This document shows positions 1 through 11,779 of a stretch of 64,000 nt of DNA, piece after piece. This DNA comes from Corynebacterium sp. HS2168-gen11. Its GTDB lineage: Bacteria > Actinomycetota > Actinomycetes > Mycobacteriales > Mycobacteriaceae. The position numbers and the translations under genes were made by a program. Location: NCBI RefSeq assembly GCF_024834075.1, contig NZ_JANUXR010000004.1, positions 62,001 through 126,000 on the forward strand, in the 5' to 3' direction. Positions within the stretch are counted from its first letter, which is position 1, and each line of letters begins with the position of its first letter. The notes beneath the pieces are model-generated. The model worked only from the letters and a program-made list of their open reading frames with translations, was not told the DNA's origin and ran no database searches.

Positions 1-1102
1 CCGCCACCAACTTGCCGAAAGAATCCTGGGTATTTAAGGCGGTGATCATGCCACGGGTGACAAACGCTGCGAATAACAACAAAATGGCGCTGACGCCGAT
101 CAGACCCAGCTCCTCGCCAATCGAGGAGAGGATATAATCCGTCCAGGCAACTGGCACTAAATAGGGATGGCCCTGGCCCAAACCGCGGCCAGTTAAACCA
201 CCATAGGACATGCCGAAAAGCGCCTGCGTGGGTTGGAAACCGGCACCCTCAGGATCTTGGAAGGGATCGAGGAAATTGGCGATACGGGTCTGGATCTTGC
301 TTGAAATCTGATAAATCACAGTGCCGCCCAGCGCCACTAAGAAGGTACCGATCATCAACCAGGATACTCGGCCAGTGGCCATATAGATCATGCCCAACAC
401 CGTGCTAAACAATAACAATGCTGGACCGAAGTCATTTTCACCGGCCATGATGAAAATCGCGATGCCCCACACCGCCAAAATTGGTCCCAGATCGCGCAAA
501 CGCGGAAACTCAATACCCAAAATCTTGGCACCAGCAACGTTAAACAAGGCGCGCTTATTGATTAGCAGCTGGGAGAAGAACAAGAGTAAGAAAATCTTGG
601 AGAACTCGCCTGGCTGCACCGAAAAGCCGTTGATATATATCCAGATGCGAGCGTCTGTGGAATTATTCGCTGAAACGGGCCATACCAAAGGCAGCGCGAG
701 CAAGATTAGGCCGACGATTCCTAGGATGTAGGAGAATCTGGATAGATACCGGTGATCGCGTAAGAACACGAGCACCAGGACGAATAAGACGACGCCGACG
801 AGGGTCCAGACAATCTGGCGCGAGGCCATTGAGGTTTCCAGAGCCAGGTCGAGGCGGAAAATCATGGCGATGCCTAAGCCGTTGAGTAAGGCGGCGATCG
901 GGAGCATCACTTGATCGGAATTTGGGGCGAAGAACGACAATACGACGTGGGCGAGGAAGAAGACGCCGACGAAGCCTAGCAGAAGTTGGAAAAAGGCCGC
1001 GTCGATAGGCACGTCCATGCTGAAAATTGCGGCGAAAAAGATCAGTGTGGCTGCAATGAGCAGCAATAACTCGCGGCCGCGAAATTTACTTTTTAGAGGC
1101 AT
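1..1102 (-). CDS. rodA: RodA/FtsW-family SEDS peptidoglycan polymerase, 3' end outside the window
   Basis: Multi-pass membrane glycosyltransferase that polymerises lipid II during elongation or polar growth. About 367 residues are visible from an ATG at 1102 (begins MPLKSKFRGRELLLL). Successive hydrophobic segments and the SEDS signatures GQGHPYLVPVAWTDYI and SSIGEELG are readable near the left edge. The C-terminus is cut by the window. The start overlaps the end of pstP by 17 bp, so the two are translationally linked in a minus-strand operon fhaA-fhaB-pstP-rodA. In Actinobacteria this operon continues into a penicillin-binding protein and pknA/pknB. RodA rather than FtsW is inferred from the PstP/Fha neighbours. 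Confidence 0.9.
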   Translation of the reverse strand, partial: MPLKSKFRGRELLLLIAATLIFFAAIFSMDVPIDAAFFQLLLGFVGVFFLAHVVLSFFAPNSDQVMLPIAALLNGLGIAMIFRLDLALETSMASRQIVWTLVGVVLFVLVLVFLRDHRYLSRFSYILGIVGLILLALPLVWPVSANNSTDARIWIYINGFSVQPGEFSKIFLLLFFSQLLINKRALFNVAGAKILGIEFPRLRDLGPILAVWGIAIFIMAGENDFGPALLLFSTVLGMIYMATGRVSWLMIGTFLVALGGTVIYQISSKIQTRIANFLDPFQDPEGAGFQPTQALFGMSYGGLTGRGLGQGHPYLVPVAWTDYILSSIGEELGLIGVSAILLLFAAFVTRGMITALNTQDSFGKLVA

Positions 1103-2327
1103 TCGACAAGCTCCCATTAAGCTTTGGCTTGACGGTTTTTAAAACCGCAAGCATATCGCGTTCATCGCCAGAAACCTCGCCCGAGCGGACCTGGGTGGCG
1201 GCTTGCGGCTGCAAATCGCTGATCTTCAGCGGTGTGCAATTCGGATCGTCGAGATCGGCGAAATAGGCGCGATACGACTTTTCAGTGATGCAGGCTTGCT
1301 TGACAGGGGCGTGCAAATAGCGAATATTGACGCCCTGCTCGATTACGACTGTTTGCTGCTCGGTCACGGCCAGGTAGAGGCGTTGGTCGAGGAGGTTCTT
1401 CCCCAGGAACAAACCACCGGCAAGCAGCACGAGTACCGCAAGGAGGATTTTCCATAGGTGCTTTGACGACGATGCGGGTGTCGGTGCCGGTGCGATGGTC
1501 TGCGATTGGCGTTGCAATGCCACAGCTGCTCGACCAGCGGCCGTATCTGGGTGCAGTGGCTCGACCTTTTCGCCAGTAATGGCACCGGCGAGCATTGGCT
1601 TGGCAGGAATTGTGGTGGACTCGGCAACCACGTCGGCAACCACAATGGTGACATTATCGGGACCACCCGAACGCAGGGCCAATTCGATCATGCGTTGGAC
1701 GGCATCATTGGGAGTGCCAGTGCCGAGCTCAGCCTCAATAGTCTCAGTGGAAACTGGATCGGAGAGACCATCGGAGCACAATAAAATACGATCGCCGACA
1801 GCAACATCGAGTACGCGCAGCGTTGGTTCAACTGGCCGACCGGTATACGCCTTCAAAATCATCGAACGCTGCGGATGAGTCGAAGCATCCTCAACGGAAA
1901 GTTCACCTCGATCGATTAAGGATTGCACGTAGGTATCGTCGACGGTGAGACGTTCTAATTTGCCATCGCGCAGGCGATAGCCACGCGAATCTCCAACGTG
2001 GCACAAGGCCAGCTCATGGCCATTAAACATCAAAGCGGTGAGCGTTGTGCCCATGCCTTGGGTTTGCGGATCCTCGTGGATGGTGCGAGCAATGGCATGA
2101 TTGGCCTCATCTGCAACAGAAGCCAAGATGGCCACCATATCATTCTCGCCAGGATCCGCGTCGATGGCAGCCAAATGCTGCACCATCAATTCGGAAGCTA
2201 CTTCACCTGCGGCGTGTCCACCCATACCGTCGGCAAGCACGAGCAAATGAGGGCCGGCATAAGCGGAATCTTCGTTATTGCCGCGTACCAAGCCCTGATC
2301 AGAACCAATTGCGAAATCTAGTTTCAT
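1086..2327 (-). CDS. pstP: PP2C-family Ser/Thr protein phosphatase PstP
   Basis: Membrane-anchored metal-dependent phosphatase that reverses PknA/PknB phosphorylation of division and cell-wall proteins. The 413 residues start MKLDFAIGSDQGLVRGNNED. PP2C motifs are LADGMGGHAAGE near residue 35, GDSRGYRLRDG near 115, LCSDGLSD near 180 and GGPDNVTIVVADV near 220, which together supply the acidic metal ligands. A single transmembrane helix (WKILLAVLVLLAGGLFL) sits near residue 290, followed by an extracytoplasmic tail of about 100 residues. The start codon overlaps the fhaB stop (TAATG), so it is co-transcribed with fhaB and rodA. It is also called ppp or pphA in corynebacteria. Confidence 0.93.
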   Translation of the reverse strand: MKLDFAIGSDQGLVRGNNEDSAYAGPHLLVLADGMGGHAAGEVASELMVQHLAAIDADPGENDMVAILASVADEANHAIARTIHEDPQTQGMGTTLTALMFNGHELALCHVGDSRGYRLRDGKLERLTVDDTYVQSLIDRGELSVEDASTHPQRSMILKAYTGRPVEPTLRVLDVAVGDRILLCSDGLSDPVSTETIEAELGTGTPNDAVQRMIELALRSGGPDNVTIVVADVVAESTTIPAKPMLAGAITGEKVEPLHPDTAAGRAAVALQRQSQTIAPAPTPASSSKHLWKILLAVLVLLAGGLFLGKNLLDQRLYLAVTEQQTVVIEQGVNIRYLHAPVKQACITEKSYRAYFADLDDPNCTPLKISDLQPQAATQVRSGEVSGDERDMLAVLKTVKPKLNGSLSNASKK

Positions 2328-2755
2328 TAGCCGACCAACCTTAATGTTGTGCTCCCGATTTTGATTTCGAAGCCAGCTTGGAGGCGCTCGGGAGTGTCAA
2401 TGCGCACACCCTGCACGAAGGTGCCATTGCGAGAATCGAGGTCATCGATGAACCAGTCGGAGCCGCGGCGGAACAAGCGGGCGTGTTGGCCGGAAGCGAA
2501 ATCATCCTGGATAGATACCGAGGAGGCAGCGGAACGGCCGATGGTGAATTCGGTGAGCTGGGTAATATCCATCTGTCTGCCAGCCAGGGGACCGTCGACA
2601 ATCGCGAGTGCTTTCGGACGGCCGCCGCCTGATGGAACGGTGGCTGCGGGGGTTGCGGCCTTATTCATGGCGAGCAGGGAGATGAATACGAAAATCCATA
2701 GGGCAATGAGAATACCGAAGCGCAGGATCAGCGCAATGAGATCAGTCATTGGCAC
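2327..2755 (-). CDS. fhaB: FHA-domain protein FhaB (FipA-like)
   Basis: Small membrane-tethered phosphothreonine-binding adaptor of the PknA/PknB system, linked in related species to septum proteins. It has 142 residues from GTG at 2755; an ATG two codons later (2749) is an equally good start. An N-terminal helix (LIALILRFGILIALWIFVF) is followed by an FHA fold from about residue 65, with GRS near 73, SGQHARLF near 88 and DLDSRNGTFVQG near 107. The GR, S-x-H and NG phosphopeptide-binding positions are all present. It starts directly after fhaA and its stop overlaps the pstP start. Confidence 0.92.
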   Translation of the reverse strand: MPMTDLIALILRFGILIALWIFVFISLLAMNKAATPAATVPSGGGRPKALAIVDGPLAGRQMDITQLTEFTIGRSAASSVSIQDDFASGQHARLFRRGSDWFIDDLDSRNGTFVQGVRIDTPERLQAGFEIKIGSTTLRLVG

Positions 2756-3424
2756 CTACACAATCCGGACTTCGATGTGGGAGTGGCCGACAGTGATGAT
2801 GTCGCCGTCGGCAAGCAGCCAATTTTCGATTGGTGTGTCATTGACGGTGGTGCCGTTGGTGGATTGCAGGTCGACTAAGATGGCATCCTCGCCATTCCAG
2901 ACGATTTCGGCGTGGTGGCGGGAAACGCCGGTATCTGGAAGGCGGAAATCCACATCGTTGCCGCGGCCAATGAGCGTGGAACCTTCGTTAACCACGTGGG
3001 TGCGTGAAGATCCATCTTGGAGCAGGAGCGTGACGGTTTTCGTCGATGGCACGATTGCGGAAGCGACTCGCAATTGACCTGTTTTCATGGAATCTTCCTG
3101 TTCAAAGGTAACCGTGACACGACCTCGTGTTTCCCAGCCCTGATTGCGCAGATAACGCGTGAGGAGATCGGCAAACTCGGTGCCAAGATGTGGATGCTCA
3201 CGGCTAATATGTTCGAAGTCGGGCGGCGAAACCCGCACCACGAAACTGTTGGGAGCATGAACCGTACCAGTGTCGGAGCGCACCACATTATCTTCAATTT
3301 CCTGCTTCAGCAGTTCCTCAATTTCAGCAGGGACGACCTGGCCACCAAAAACAGCGGCGAAGCCGTTATCCATGCTTCGCTGCAAAGAACTATCCAGTTT
3401 TGCAATCTTGCCAAGGAAAGACAT
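2756..3424 (-). CDS. fhaA: FhaA: DUF3662 plus C-terminal FHA domain
   Basis: Adaptor for serine/threonine-kinase signalling in cell-wall synthesis; its mycobacterial relative binds phosphorylated MviN. I chose the ATG at 3424 (MSFLGKIAKLDSSLQRSMDN) because GTGAGG precedes it and because the longer in-frame extension runs into the tRNA-Leu gene. The protein then has 222 residues: DUF3662-like residues 1-125, then an FHA domain near 140-222 with LIGRGNDVDFRL, SRHHAEI and DLQSTNGTTVND. The linker between the domains is very short compared with mycobacterial FhaA. It is probably the first gene of the operon. Confidence 0.9.
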   Translation of the reverse strand: MSFLGKIAKLDSSLQRSMDNGFAAVFGGQVVPAEIEELLKQEIEDNVVRSDTGTVHAPNSFVVRVSPPDFEHISREHPHLGTEFADLLTRYLRNQGWETRGRVTVTFEQEDSMKTGQLRVASAIVPSTKTVTLLLQDGSSRTHVVNEGSTLIGRGNDVDFRLPDTGVSRHHAEIVWNGEDAILVDLQSTNGTTVNDTPIENWLLADGDIITVGHSHIEVRIV

Positions 3425-3560
3425 TGTTCGCCTCACTTTCTTTTCTAATGCATCCAGTATAGGGAAAGTCCGGCATTTCCTCATCATTTGGCCGCCGCGA
3501 GCTGCTCGTTTGACGCGACAGGGGCTGAGTATGGTATCTTTAGCAAGTCGCATTTTATAT

Positions 3561-3644
3561 GCCCAGGTGGCGGAATTGGCAGACGCGCTGGCTTCAGGTG
3601 CCAGTGTTCGCAAGGACGTGGGGGTTCAAGTCCCCCCCTGGGCA
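3561..3644 (+). tRNA. tRNA-Leu(CAG)
   Basis: Class II tRNA with acceptor GCCCAGG pairing with CCTGGGC, a T-loop GGTTCAAGTCC, and anticodon stem CTGGC/GCCAG enclosing TTCAGGT, which gives anticodon CAG. CCA is not encoded. It is divergent from fhaA and followed at once by a terminator hairpin. Confidence 0.95.
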
Positions 3645-3653
3645 CAGAGAGTC

Positions 3654-3693
3654 GGAGGGTACAGGCCTTAGGGTTTGTACCCTCCATTTTTTT
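3654..3693 (+). terminator. Rho-independent terminator of tRNA-Leu
   Basis: Inverted repeat GGAGGGTACA / TGTACCCTCC followed by a run of T residues, ten bases after the tRNA. Confidence 0.85.
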
Positions 3694-3708
3694 GCATGAA
3701 GGGATCCT

Positions 3709-5010
3709 ATGAACCACAACCGAATAGCTGCCGCAACAATTATTGGTACGGCCATTGAATGGTACGACTTTTTTCTGTACGCCGCAGCCGCTGGCCTCGT
3801 CTTCAACCACACCTTCTTCGCAACCGACGATCCGACCGTTGCCACCCTCCTGGCCTTCCTCAGTGTCGGACTTTCCTTCCTCTTCCGCCCGCTCGGCGCT
3901 TTCCTAGCTGGACACTTCGGCGACCGCATCGGACGCCGCGCCGTCCTACGCATCACCCTCATGGGCATGGGTATTGCCACCACCCTCATCGGGTTACTAC
4001 CCAGCTTTGCGACGATCGGAATCGCGGCCCCACTGATTTTGATATTTTTGCGCATCATTCAGGGTGTCTCGGCTGGTGGTGAGTGGGGCGGAGCCGTACT
4101 CATGGCAGTTGAACACGCCCCTGCCGGACGACGCGGCCTGTTTGGGGCCTTCCCGCAAATTGGCGTGCCACTCGGCTTGCTGATGTCTTCAGGCGTGTTG
4201 GCCATTATGGCGCTGATCGCACCGGGCGATGCCTTCATTGAGTGGGGATGGCGTATTCCGTTCCTGCTGAGCTTTGTGCTGATATTTATCGGGCACTTTA
4301 TCCGTCACGGGGTCGATGAATCGCCGGTATTTACAGAGATCTCGGAACGCAAGCGCATGACGAATAATCCGCTGGGCAAAATGCTGCGCCATAACTGGGT
4401 GGTTGTGTTGCTCGCAGCGCTGATCTTTGCCGGTAATGGAGCTGCTGGGTATATGACAACCGGTGGATTTATTCAAAACTATGCAACCGGCACGCTTGGT
4501 ATGGAACGCAGTTACGTGTTGTTTGCGGTGAGCGCATCCGCAGCCTTCTGGCTAGTTTTTACTCTTATGGCCGGTATTGTTTCCGACTATATCGGGCGTC
4601 GTAATACCTACATTCTTGGCTTCTTGATGCAGATGGGCGGCATTTGGCTGCTGTTCCCACTGGTAGATAGTGGCAGATTATTCATTGCATTGGCTATTTT
4701 GACCATTGGTCTTGGATTCACCTACGGCCAACAATCGGCCTTCTATGCTGAGTTGTTCCCAGCATCAGTACGCTTCTCTGGTGTTTCCGTTACCTATGCG
4801 CTCGGTGCCATTCTGGGTGGAGCATTCTCCCCAATGATCGCAGCCTACCTGGTGAAAACCACCGGCAGCACCCAAGCTGTCACATACTATCTCATGACAA
4901 TGGCGTTGATCGGCCTTGTGGCGGCACTGTTATTTAAAAACCGCAATGACATTCAACTTGGCATTGGAGCTGAACAAGAACAACGAGAAAGTGCGCTCCA
5001 CGGACTCTAG
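3709..5010 (+). CDS. MFS transporter, metabolite:H+ symporter (MHS) type
   Basis: Twelve-helix proton symporter of the family that includes shikimate, proline/betaine and dicarboxylate carriers; the substrate cannot be read from sequence. It has 433 residues from ATG with AAGGGA upstream. Family marks are GTAIEWYDFFLYAAAA near residue 12, FRPLGAFLAGHFGDRIGRR near 62 (the loop 2-3 motif), ISAGGEWGGA-like GVSAGGEWGGAVLMA near 125, and SDYIGRRNTYILG near 290. It stands alone between tRNA-Leu and the biotin operon and may be transcribed from the spacer after the tRNA terminator. Confidence 0.85.
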   Translation: MNHNRIAAATIIGTAIEWYDFFLYAAAAGLVFNHTFFATDDPTVATLLAFLSVGLSFLFRPLGAFLAGHFGDRIGRRAVLRITLMGMGIATTLIGLLPSFATIGIAAPLILIFLRIIQGVSAGGEWGGAVLMAVEHAPAGRRGLFGAFPQIGVPLGLLMSSGVLAIMALIAPGDAFIEWGWRIPFLLSFVLIFIGHFIRHGVDESPVFTEISERKRMTNNPLGKMLRHNWVVVLLAALIFAGNGAAGYMTTGGFIQNYATGTLGMERSYVLFAVSASAAFWLVFTLMAGIVSDYIGRRNTYILGFLMQMGGIWLLFPLVDSGRLFIALAILTIGLGFTYGQQSAFYAELFPASVRFSGVSVTYALGAILGGAFSPMIAAYLVKTTGSTQAVTYYLMTMALIGLVAALLFKNRNDIQLGIGAEQEQRESALHGL

Positions 5011-5070
5011 AAATTCCATTGGTTGAATCAGTTACAATACTTGAACACGGTTCAACCAATAAGGAATTTC
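5010..5070 (+). repeat. Two-part inverted repeat spanning the bioB leader
   Basis: The arms GAAATTCC and ATTGGTTGAA on the left are mirrored by TTCAACCAAT and GGAATTTC on the right, enclosing the candidate BioQ box. It could fold in mRNA over the bioB ribosome site (AAGGA, 5061-5065) or form an extended operator. Confidence 0.6.
5042..5054 (+). promoter_or_regulatory. Candidate BioQ operator upstream of bioB
   Basis: TGAACACGGTTCA is a perfect 5-3-5 palindrome and matches the corynebacterial BioQ (TetR family) box, described as TGAAC-N3-GTTAC, in spacing and left half. It lies 23 bp before the bioB start. Its sequence and place are direct observations; BioQ as the ligand is inference, since no bioQ gene is in the window. 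Confidence 0.6.
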
Positions 5071-5076
5071 CAATAC

Positions 5077-6072
5077 ATGAGTGACATTCTTGAACTAGCA
5101 CGGACAAAAGTGCTTACCCAAGGCATTGGGCTGGATAAAGAAGAGATTCTGCAAGTCCTACAGCTTGAAGAAACGCGAATCTCGGAGCTTCTCGACCTTG
5201 CCCACCAAGTGCGACTGCGCTGGTGTGGGGAAGAAGTCGAAGTAGAAGGAATTGTCTCGCTGAAAACAGGTGGATGCCCTGAAGATTGCCACTTTTGCTC
5301 CCAATCGGGGTTATTTGAATCTCCCGTACGTTCTGCATGGTTAGACATCCAAGGGCTCATAGAAGCGGCGAAACAAACCCAGAAATCTGGGGCGACTGAA
5401 TTTTGCATCGTGGCTGCGGTAAAAGGTCCCGATGAGCGACTCATGAGCCAGCTTGAGCAAGCCGTTGCTGCCATCAAAGCCGAGGTAGAGATTGAAGTGG
5501 CGGCCTCCGTTGGAATCTTGACCCAAGAACAAGTGGATCGGCTCAAAGCCGCCGGCGTACATCGGTATAACCATAATTTGGAAACGGCGCGATCGTATTT
5601 TCCAAAGGTGGTAACCACCCACACCTGGGAATCGCGGCGCGATACCCTGAAAATGGTTGCCGAATCCGGCATGGAAGTTTGTTCGGGTGGCATCCTTGGT
5701 ATGGGCGAAAGTTTGGAACAGCGCGCAGAATTTGCCATCGAACTTGCAGAATTAAACCCAACAGAAGTGCCCATTAATTTCTTAGATCCGCGTCCAGGCA
5801 CGCCATTTGCAGACTACGAAGTCATGGATAGCAAAGATGCGCTGCGTGCGGTTGGAGCTTTCCGTCTGGCACTGCCACGAACCATGCTGCGTTTCGCTGG
5901 TGGGCGTGAATTAACCTTGGGCGATCTAGGCACTGAGCAAGGGTTGCTTGGTGGTATCAACGCAGTAATCGTGGGTAATTATCTGACGACCTTGGGAAGG
6001 CCAATGGAACAGGATCTAGACATGCTTGATCGCCTCCGTCTTCCGATCAAAGTGCTGAATTCGAGTATCTAA
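5077..6072 (+). CDS. bioB: Biotin synthase
   Basis: Radical-SAM enzyme that inserts sulfur into dethiobiotin. I chose ATG 5077 ([16 protein letters not shown]), preceded by AAGGA; an upstream in-frame ATG at 5023 lies inside the operator region. The protein has 331 residues. The CxxxCxxC cluster motif [13 protein letters not shown] is near residue 67. YNHNLETA and [12 protein letters not shown] (SAM-binding region) and LRFAGGRE follow, as in canonical BioB. It is translationally coupled to bsaP (TAATG). No other biotin gene is present, so this may be a salvage-type or partial pathway. Confidence 0.95.
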   Translation: MSDILELARTKVLTQGIGLDKEEILQVLQLEETRISELLDLAHQVRLRWCGEEVEVEGIVSLKTGGCPEDCHFCSQSGLFESPVRSAWLDIQGLIEAAKQTQKSGATEFCIVAAVKGPDERLMSQLEQAVAAIKAEVEIEVAASVGILTQEQVDRLKAAGVHRYNHNLETARSYFPKVVTTHTWESRRDTLKMVAESGMEVCSGGILGMGESLEQRAEFAIELAELNPTEVPINFLDPRPGTPFADYEVMDSKDALRAVGAFRLALPRTMLRFAGGRELTLGDLGTEQGLLGGINAVIVGNYLTTLGRPMEQDLDMLDRLRLPIKVLNSSI

Positions 6073-6317
6073 TGCAGGATCAATTGCTTGCAGCAGTACT
6101 TGCTGGTGAACCGCCGGTGTTTCACCCGAATACGGGGCAGAATTTATCTGAATATGCCGAAATTAAGCTCTCGCCCTCAGCGCGCGCAGGATTGGAGGCA
6201 CCACGATTTTGCCAGCTATGTGGCCGGCGTATGGTGGTGCAGGTTCGTCCCGATGGTTGGGAAGCGAAATGCTCACGGCACGGAAGTGTGGACTCCGTGT
6301 TTCTCGGTCGCCGCTAG
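6072..6317 (+). CDS. bsaP: Biotin synthase auxiliary protein BsaP
   Basis: Small cysteine-bearing protein (81 residues) found beside bioB in Actinobacteria and needed there for BioB activity, probably for iron-sulfur cluster handling. [10 protein letters not shown] (CxxC) and [10 protein letters not shown] supply three cysteines in the C-terminal half. The ATG overlaps the bioB stop codon. Its last 45 bp overlap the 3' end of the convergent HNH gene. Confidence 0.85.
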   Translation: MQDQLLAAVLAGEPPVFHPNTGQNLSEYAEIKLSPSARAGLEAPRFCQLCGRRMVVQVRPDGWEAKCSRHGSVDSVFLGRR

Positions 6318-7454
6318 GAGCGAGCGGATCCAGCTGGCTCCACTTTTTGGATGCGGCTCGGTGATAATGGGGCTGGATCTATGCCGTCGATGTCCGAGAA
6401 AGCCAGTTTCGGGATCTCGTTCGATTCTGCCGTTCACTGGAGGTTTTTCGGGGTCATCGTCGTTTTGGGCATTGTGAGGGCCACACAGGGGAGCAAGATT
6501 GCTCATTTCCGTGCGCCCACCTTGATTCCAGGCGGTGATGTGGTGTCCTTGGCATGTGGCAGCTGCTCGCTCGCAGCCTGGATATGCGCAGGTAAGATTG
6601 TCAACACATGCTAGGAATTTTTGCCATGGTGAGAAATGCCGTTTCGGATCGCGTCCGCTTCCGTCGACTTCGGTTCTGGTGACAACGGCACCACTCACTG
6701 GTGCTGGTTGGCCGTTTTCGTCGAGGCCGTAGAGAACGGCATAGCCATAATCTGCAAGTTTGGTATTGAGTAAATCTTGGAGGCGTAGTTTGCCACCGTC
6801 GGTAGTGACGGCTGTGCCATCGGCAAAATAGGTACTGGTGTGCTCAAGTGGCCATAAAAAGCAAGGGCCAAGTGAATGCTCAGCACGATGCTTACCAAGT
6901 AGGCGCTGGATGAAAGCTTCACCGAAGGCATCTTCGTAGGAAAGAGATTGCTGGGAGCGTCGTAAAGCAATCGCATCTTTGTGCAGGATGCGTCGAATCG
7001 TGGCAGCGGTGGCTTGCGGCATTACGCCCGTGAAGAAGCAGCGGCCGTAAGCGTCGGGCTGCTTGGCAAGATTGAAGCGTTTTTGCGGGAGGTGCTCGAG
7101 CTCGCCCTCGTTGAGCTCAGCGACGCGCTGCTGCAGGTAATCGCGCAAGTGTCGGACGAGGCGCTGCGGGGCGGCATCGATGAATTCCTTGCGCAGATCG
7201 GACTGGGGATTGCGAACCTGGCGAACTGCGCGGTTGATGTGCTCAAGCTGGTTGATGGACAATCCATGCTCGCTGGCCTGCTCGAGGTGGCGCAGGGTGA
7301 ATTGGGAAGCAAGATGCACAAGGGCACGCGCAGTCTTGGGGTCGACCTGAGCTAGCTGCTCGACCGTGGTGACATCAAGGTGATTGCGTCGCACGTGAAG
7401 CAGCATGGCAGCGCCAGCTCGCTGACCGTCAATCCATGCCTGATATGTGCTCAT
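6273..7454 (-). CDS. DUF222/HNH endonuclease-domain protein, divergent copy
   Basis: Member of the actinobacterial 13E12-repeat family: a helical DUF222 region followed by an HNH nuclease fold. I chose ATG 7454 ([14 protein letters not shown]), giving 393 residues. The HNH core near residue 320 reads [20 protein letters not shown] followed by [17 protein letters not shown], so the paired cysteines and HH are intact. It is only distantly similar to the three other copies in this window, which resemble one another closely. Biological role is unknown. It is divergent from thiC and convergent with bsaP. Confidence 0.8.
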   Translation of the reverse strand: MSTYQAWIDGQRAGAAMLLHVRRNHLDVTTVEQLAQVDPKTARALVHLASQFTLRHLEQASEHGLSINQLEHINRAVRQVRNPQSDLRKEFIDAAPQRLVRHLRDYLQQRVAELNEGELEHLPQKRFNLAKQPDAYGRCFFTGVMPQATAATIRRILHKDAIALRRSQQSLSYEDAFGEAFIQRLLGKHRAEHSLGPCFLWPLEHTSTYFADGTAVTTDGGKLRLQDLLNTKLADYGYAVLYGLDENGQPAPVSGAVVTRTEVDGSGRDPKRHFSPWQKFLACVDNLTCAYPGCERAAATCQGHHITAWNQGGRTEMSNLAPLCGPHNAQNDDDPEKPPVNGRIERDPETGFLGHRRHRSSPIITEPHPKSGASWIRSLLAATEKHGVHTSVP

Positions 7455-7511
7455 GGTGGTTAGGGTAAAACGGTACCAAACGTTGCACAAGGGCAAGCCG
7501 CAAGAAAGCTG

Positions 7512-7558
7512 AAATCTGTGGATAACTTGCCGTGCGAAAAAACGTTTTCCACAGATTT
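7512..7558. repeat. 11-bp inverted repeat containing a consensus DnaA box
   Basis: AAATCTGTGGA and its exact reverse complement TCCACAGATTT are separated by 25 bp. The left arm runs into TGTGGATAA (7517-7525), the complement of the DnaA box TTATCCACA. It lies between the divergent HNH gene and the thiC leader. Confidence 0.6.
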
Positions 7559-7605
7559 GGGTTTTGGTTTGTGGCCAGAATCGTTCTATGGTAGTAAAAA
7601 CTACA

Positions 7606-10481
<2,876 letters not shown>

Positions 10482-10599
10482 TGTAGTAGACCGTTCTGTC
10501 TGTATTGTTTTGTTATTGTTTCCGTGGCTTTACGCTGCGGACTTAACAACTAAATCATAAAATCAACCAGAAACGATAACCGAGTGGTAAACGTCACAT

Positions 10600-10613
10600 A
10601 GACCGATCGGTCT
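10600..10613. promoter_or_regulatory. TetR-type palindromic operator
   Basis: AGACCGATCGGTCT is a perfect 14-bp palindrome in the divergent spacer between the SLC1 symporter and the nitroreductase. It resembles AcrR/QacR-like TetR-family operators. A related site occurs at 12789. No TetR gene lies in the window. Confidence 0.55.
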
Positions 10614-10628
10614 GGCAAAAATGGAATA

Positions 10629-10657
10629 TTGTGCAGACATGGTGCGGTTACTATACT
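10629..10657 (+). promoter_or_regulatory. Probable promoter of the nitroreductase operon
   Basis: TTGTGC and TATACT separated by 17 bp, 45 bp before the nitroreductase start, which has its own ribosome site AGGAGAG. This fits the actinobacterial sigma-A pattern. Confidence 0.5.
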
Positions 10658-10701
10658 TTGAAAAGTAATGTACACATCAACAATTTAGGAGAGATCCACC
10701 C

Positions 10702-11280
10702 ATGTCATTAACAGTTCCAGAGGCGATTGAATCACGCCGTGCAACTCGCGTCTATACCGATCAGCCTGTGACTGATGAGGTACTGGACCGCGTCGTCAAG
10801 CTTGCGCTGGAAGCGCCGACCGCCTTTAATGCGCAGCGCGCGGACCTCGTCGTGGTGCGTTCGGATGAGGTGAAGGAAGGAATTTTGGCCGCTTCTGGCC
10901 AGCAGCATTTGCGCAATGCGCCGGTGTTGTTGATTGCCGTGGCGCGCGCCGGGAAGCCGCAGGATTTGGAAGAGATTTTCGGGCCGGATCGTGCGGGTTT
11001 TGTGCAGCGCTTTTTTGAGAATGCCGATGCCGCGCGGCTGCGGGAAACTGCGATCAAGGATGCCATGCTGGTTGCCGGTTTTGCGCTGATCGCAGCTCAG
11101 GGCGAGGGTCTGGCAACGGTGCCAACCACGGGTTGGGATGAGGCGAAGGTTCTCGAGGTCATTGGTTTGGGAGGTTCGCAGGAACACGCGGTTGGATTGA
11201 TTATCGGCATGGGATATCCAGCGGAAACGCCAGAGCATCCAGGTCGTTTGGCGAATCGTCGCGTCAATGAGCATTATTAG
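10702..11280 (+). CDS. Nitroreductase-family flavoprotein
   Basis: FMN-dependent NAD(P)H oxidoreductase of 192 residues. The N-terminal SRRATRVYTDQPV (FMN phosphate-binding Arg pair) and PTAFNAQ near residue 37 are typical, as is the C-terminal IIGMGYPAE. The physiological electron acceptor cannot be inferred. A strong AGGAGAG site precedes the ATG. The stop overlaps the start of the carbonic anhydrase gene by 14 bp, so the two form an operon. Confidence 0.85.
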   Translation: MSLTVPEAIESRRATRVYTDQPVTDEVLDRVVKLALEAPTAFNAQRADLVVVRSDEVKEGILAASGQQHLRNAPVLLIAVARAGKPQDLEEIFGPDRAGFVQRFFENADAARLRETAIKDAMLVAGFALIAAQGEGLATVPTTGWDEAKVLEVIGLGGSQEHAVGLIIGMGYPAETPEHPGRLANRRVNEHY

Positions 11281-11779
11281 GCCGTTTCGCGGGAAAACGC
11301 CGCGGATTCATCCCAGTGCATTTATTGCGCCGAACGCGACCATTATTGGCGATGTTGAAATTGGTCCGGATGCCTCGGTGTTTTATGGCTGCGTGCTGCG
11401 CGGCGATATCAACGCCATTCGGATCGGGGCGCGCACCAATATTCAAGACAATTGCGTCCTGCATGTCGACCATGACGCCGCCTGCACCATTGGCGACGAC
11501 GTCACGGTTGGTCACATGGCCTTAATACACGGTGCGACGGTGGCTGATGGGGTGCTAGTTGGCATGAAATCCACACTGCTGTCGGGCAGCACGGTCGGCA
11601 CCGGAGCGCTGATTGCCGCAGGTGCGGTGGTATTGGAAAACACCGAAATTCCACCGCAAGCCTTAGCCGCGGGTATTCCTGCCAAGGTCCGACGCATGCT
11701 TGACGACGCCACGTCGCAAAGCTTTCGTGCCCATGCGGCCCGCTATGTGGCGTTGGCGGCGGAGCATCGGTTAGATTGA
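11267..11779 (+). CDS. Gamma-type carbonic anhydrase family protein (left-handed beta-helix)
   Basis: 170 residues built of hexapeptide repeats (IGDVEI, IGPDAS, IGARTN, IGDDVT and others), as in the YrdA/CamH family of trimeric zinc proteins. VLRGD near residue 45, NIQDNCVLHVD near 62 and VGHMALIHG near 82 carry the conserved Arg, Gln and metal-ligand His positions. It could be an active carbonic anhydrase or a related hexapeptide protein of unknown activity. Its 3' end overlaps the convergent ROK gene by 9 bp. Confidence 0.85.
   Translation: MSIIRPFRGKTPRIHPSAFIAPNATIIGDVEIGPDASVFYGCVLRGDINAIRIGARTNIQDNCVLHVDHDAACTIGDDVTVGHMALIHGATVADGVLVGMKSTLLSGSTVGTGALIAAGAVVLENTEIPPQALAAGIPAKVRRMLDDATSQSFRAHAARYVALAAEHRLD

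Noticed and set aside
2349..3077. Long plus-strand frame opposite fhaB/fhaA
   Set aside because: It is antisense to two well-supported FHA genes and has no ribosome site or recognisable domain.
3425..3613. N-terminal extension of FhaA to an upstream start
   Set aside because: It runs into tRNA-Leu, and a good GTGAGG site precedes the ATG at 3424.
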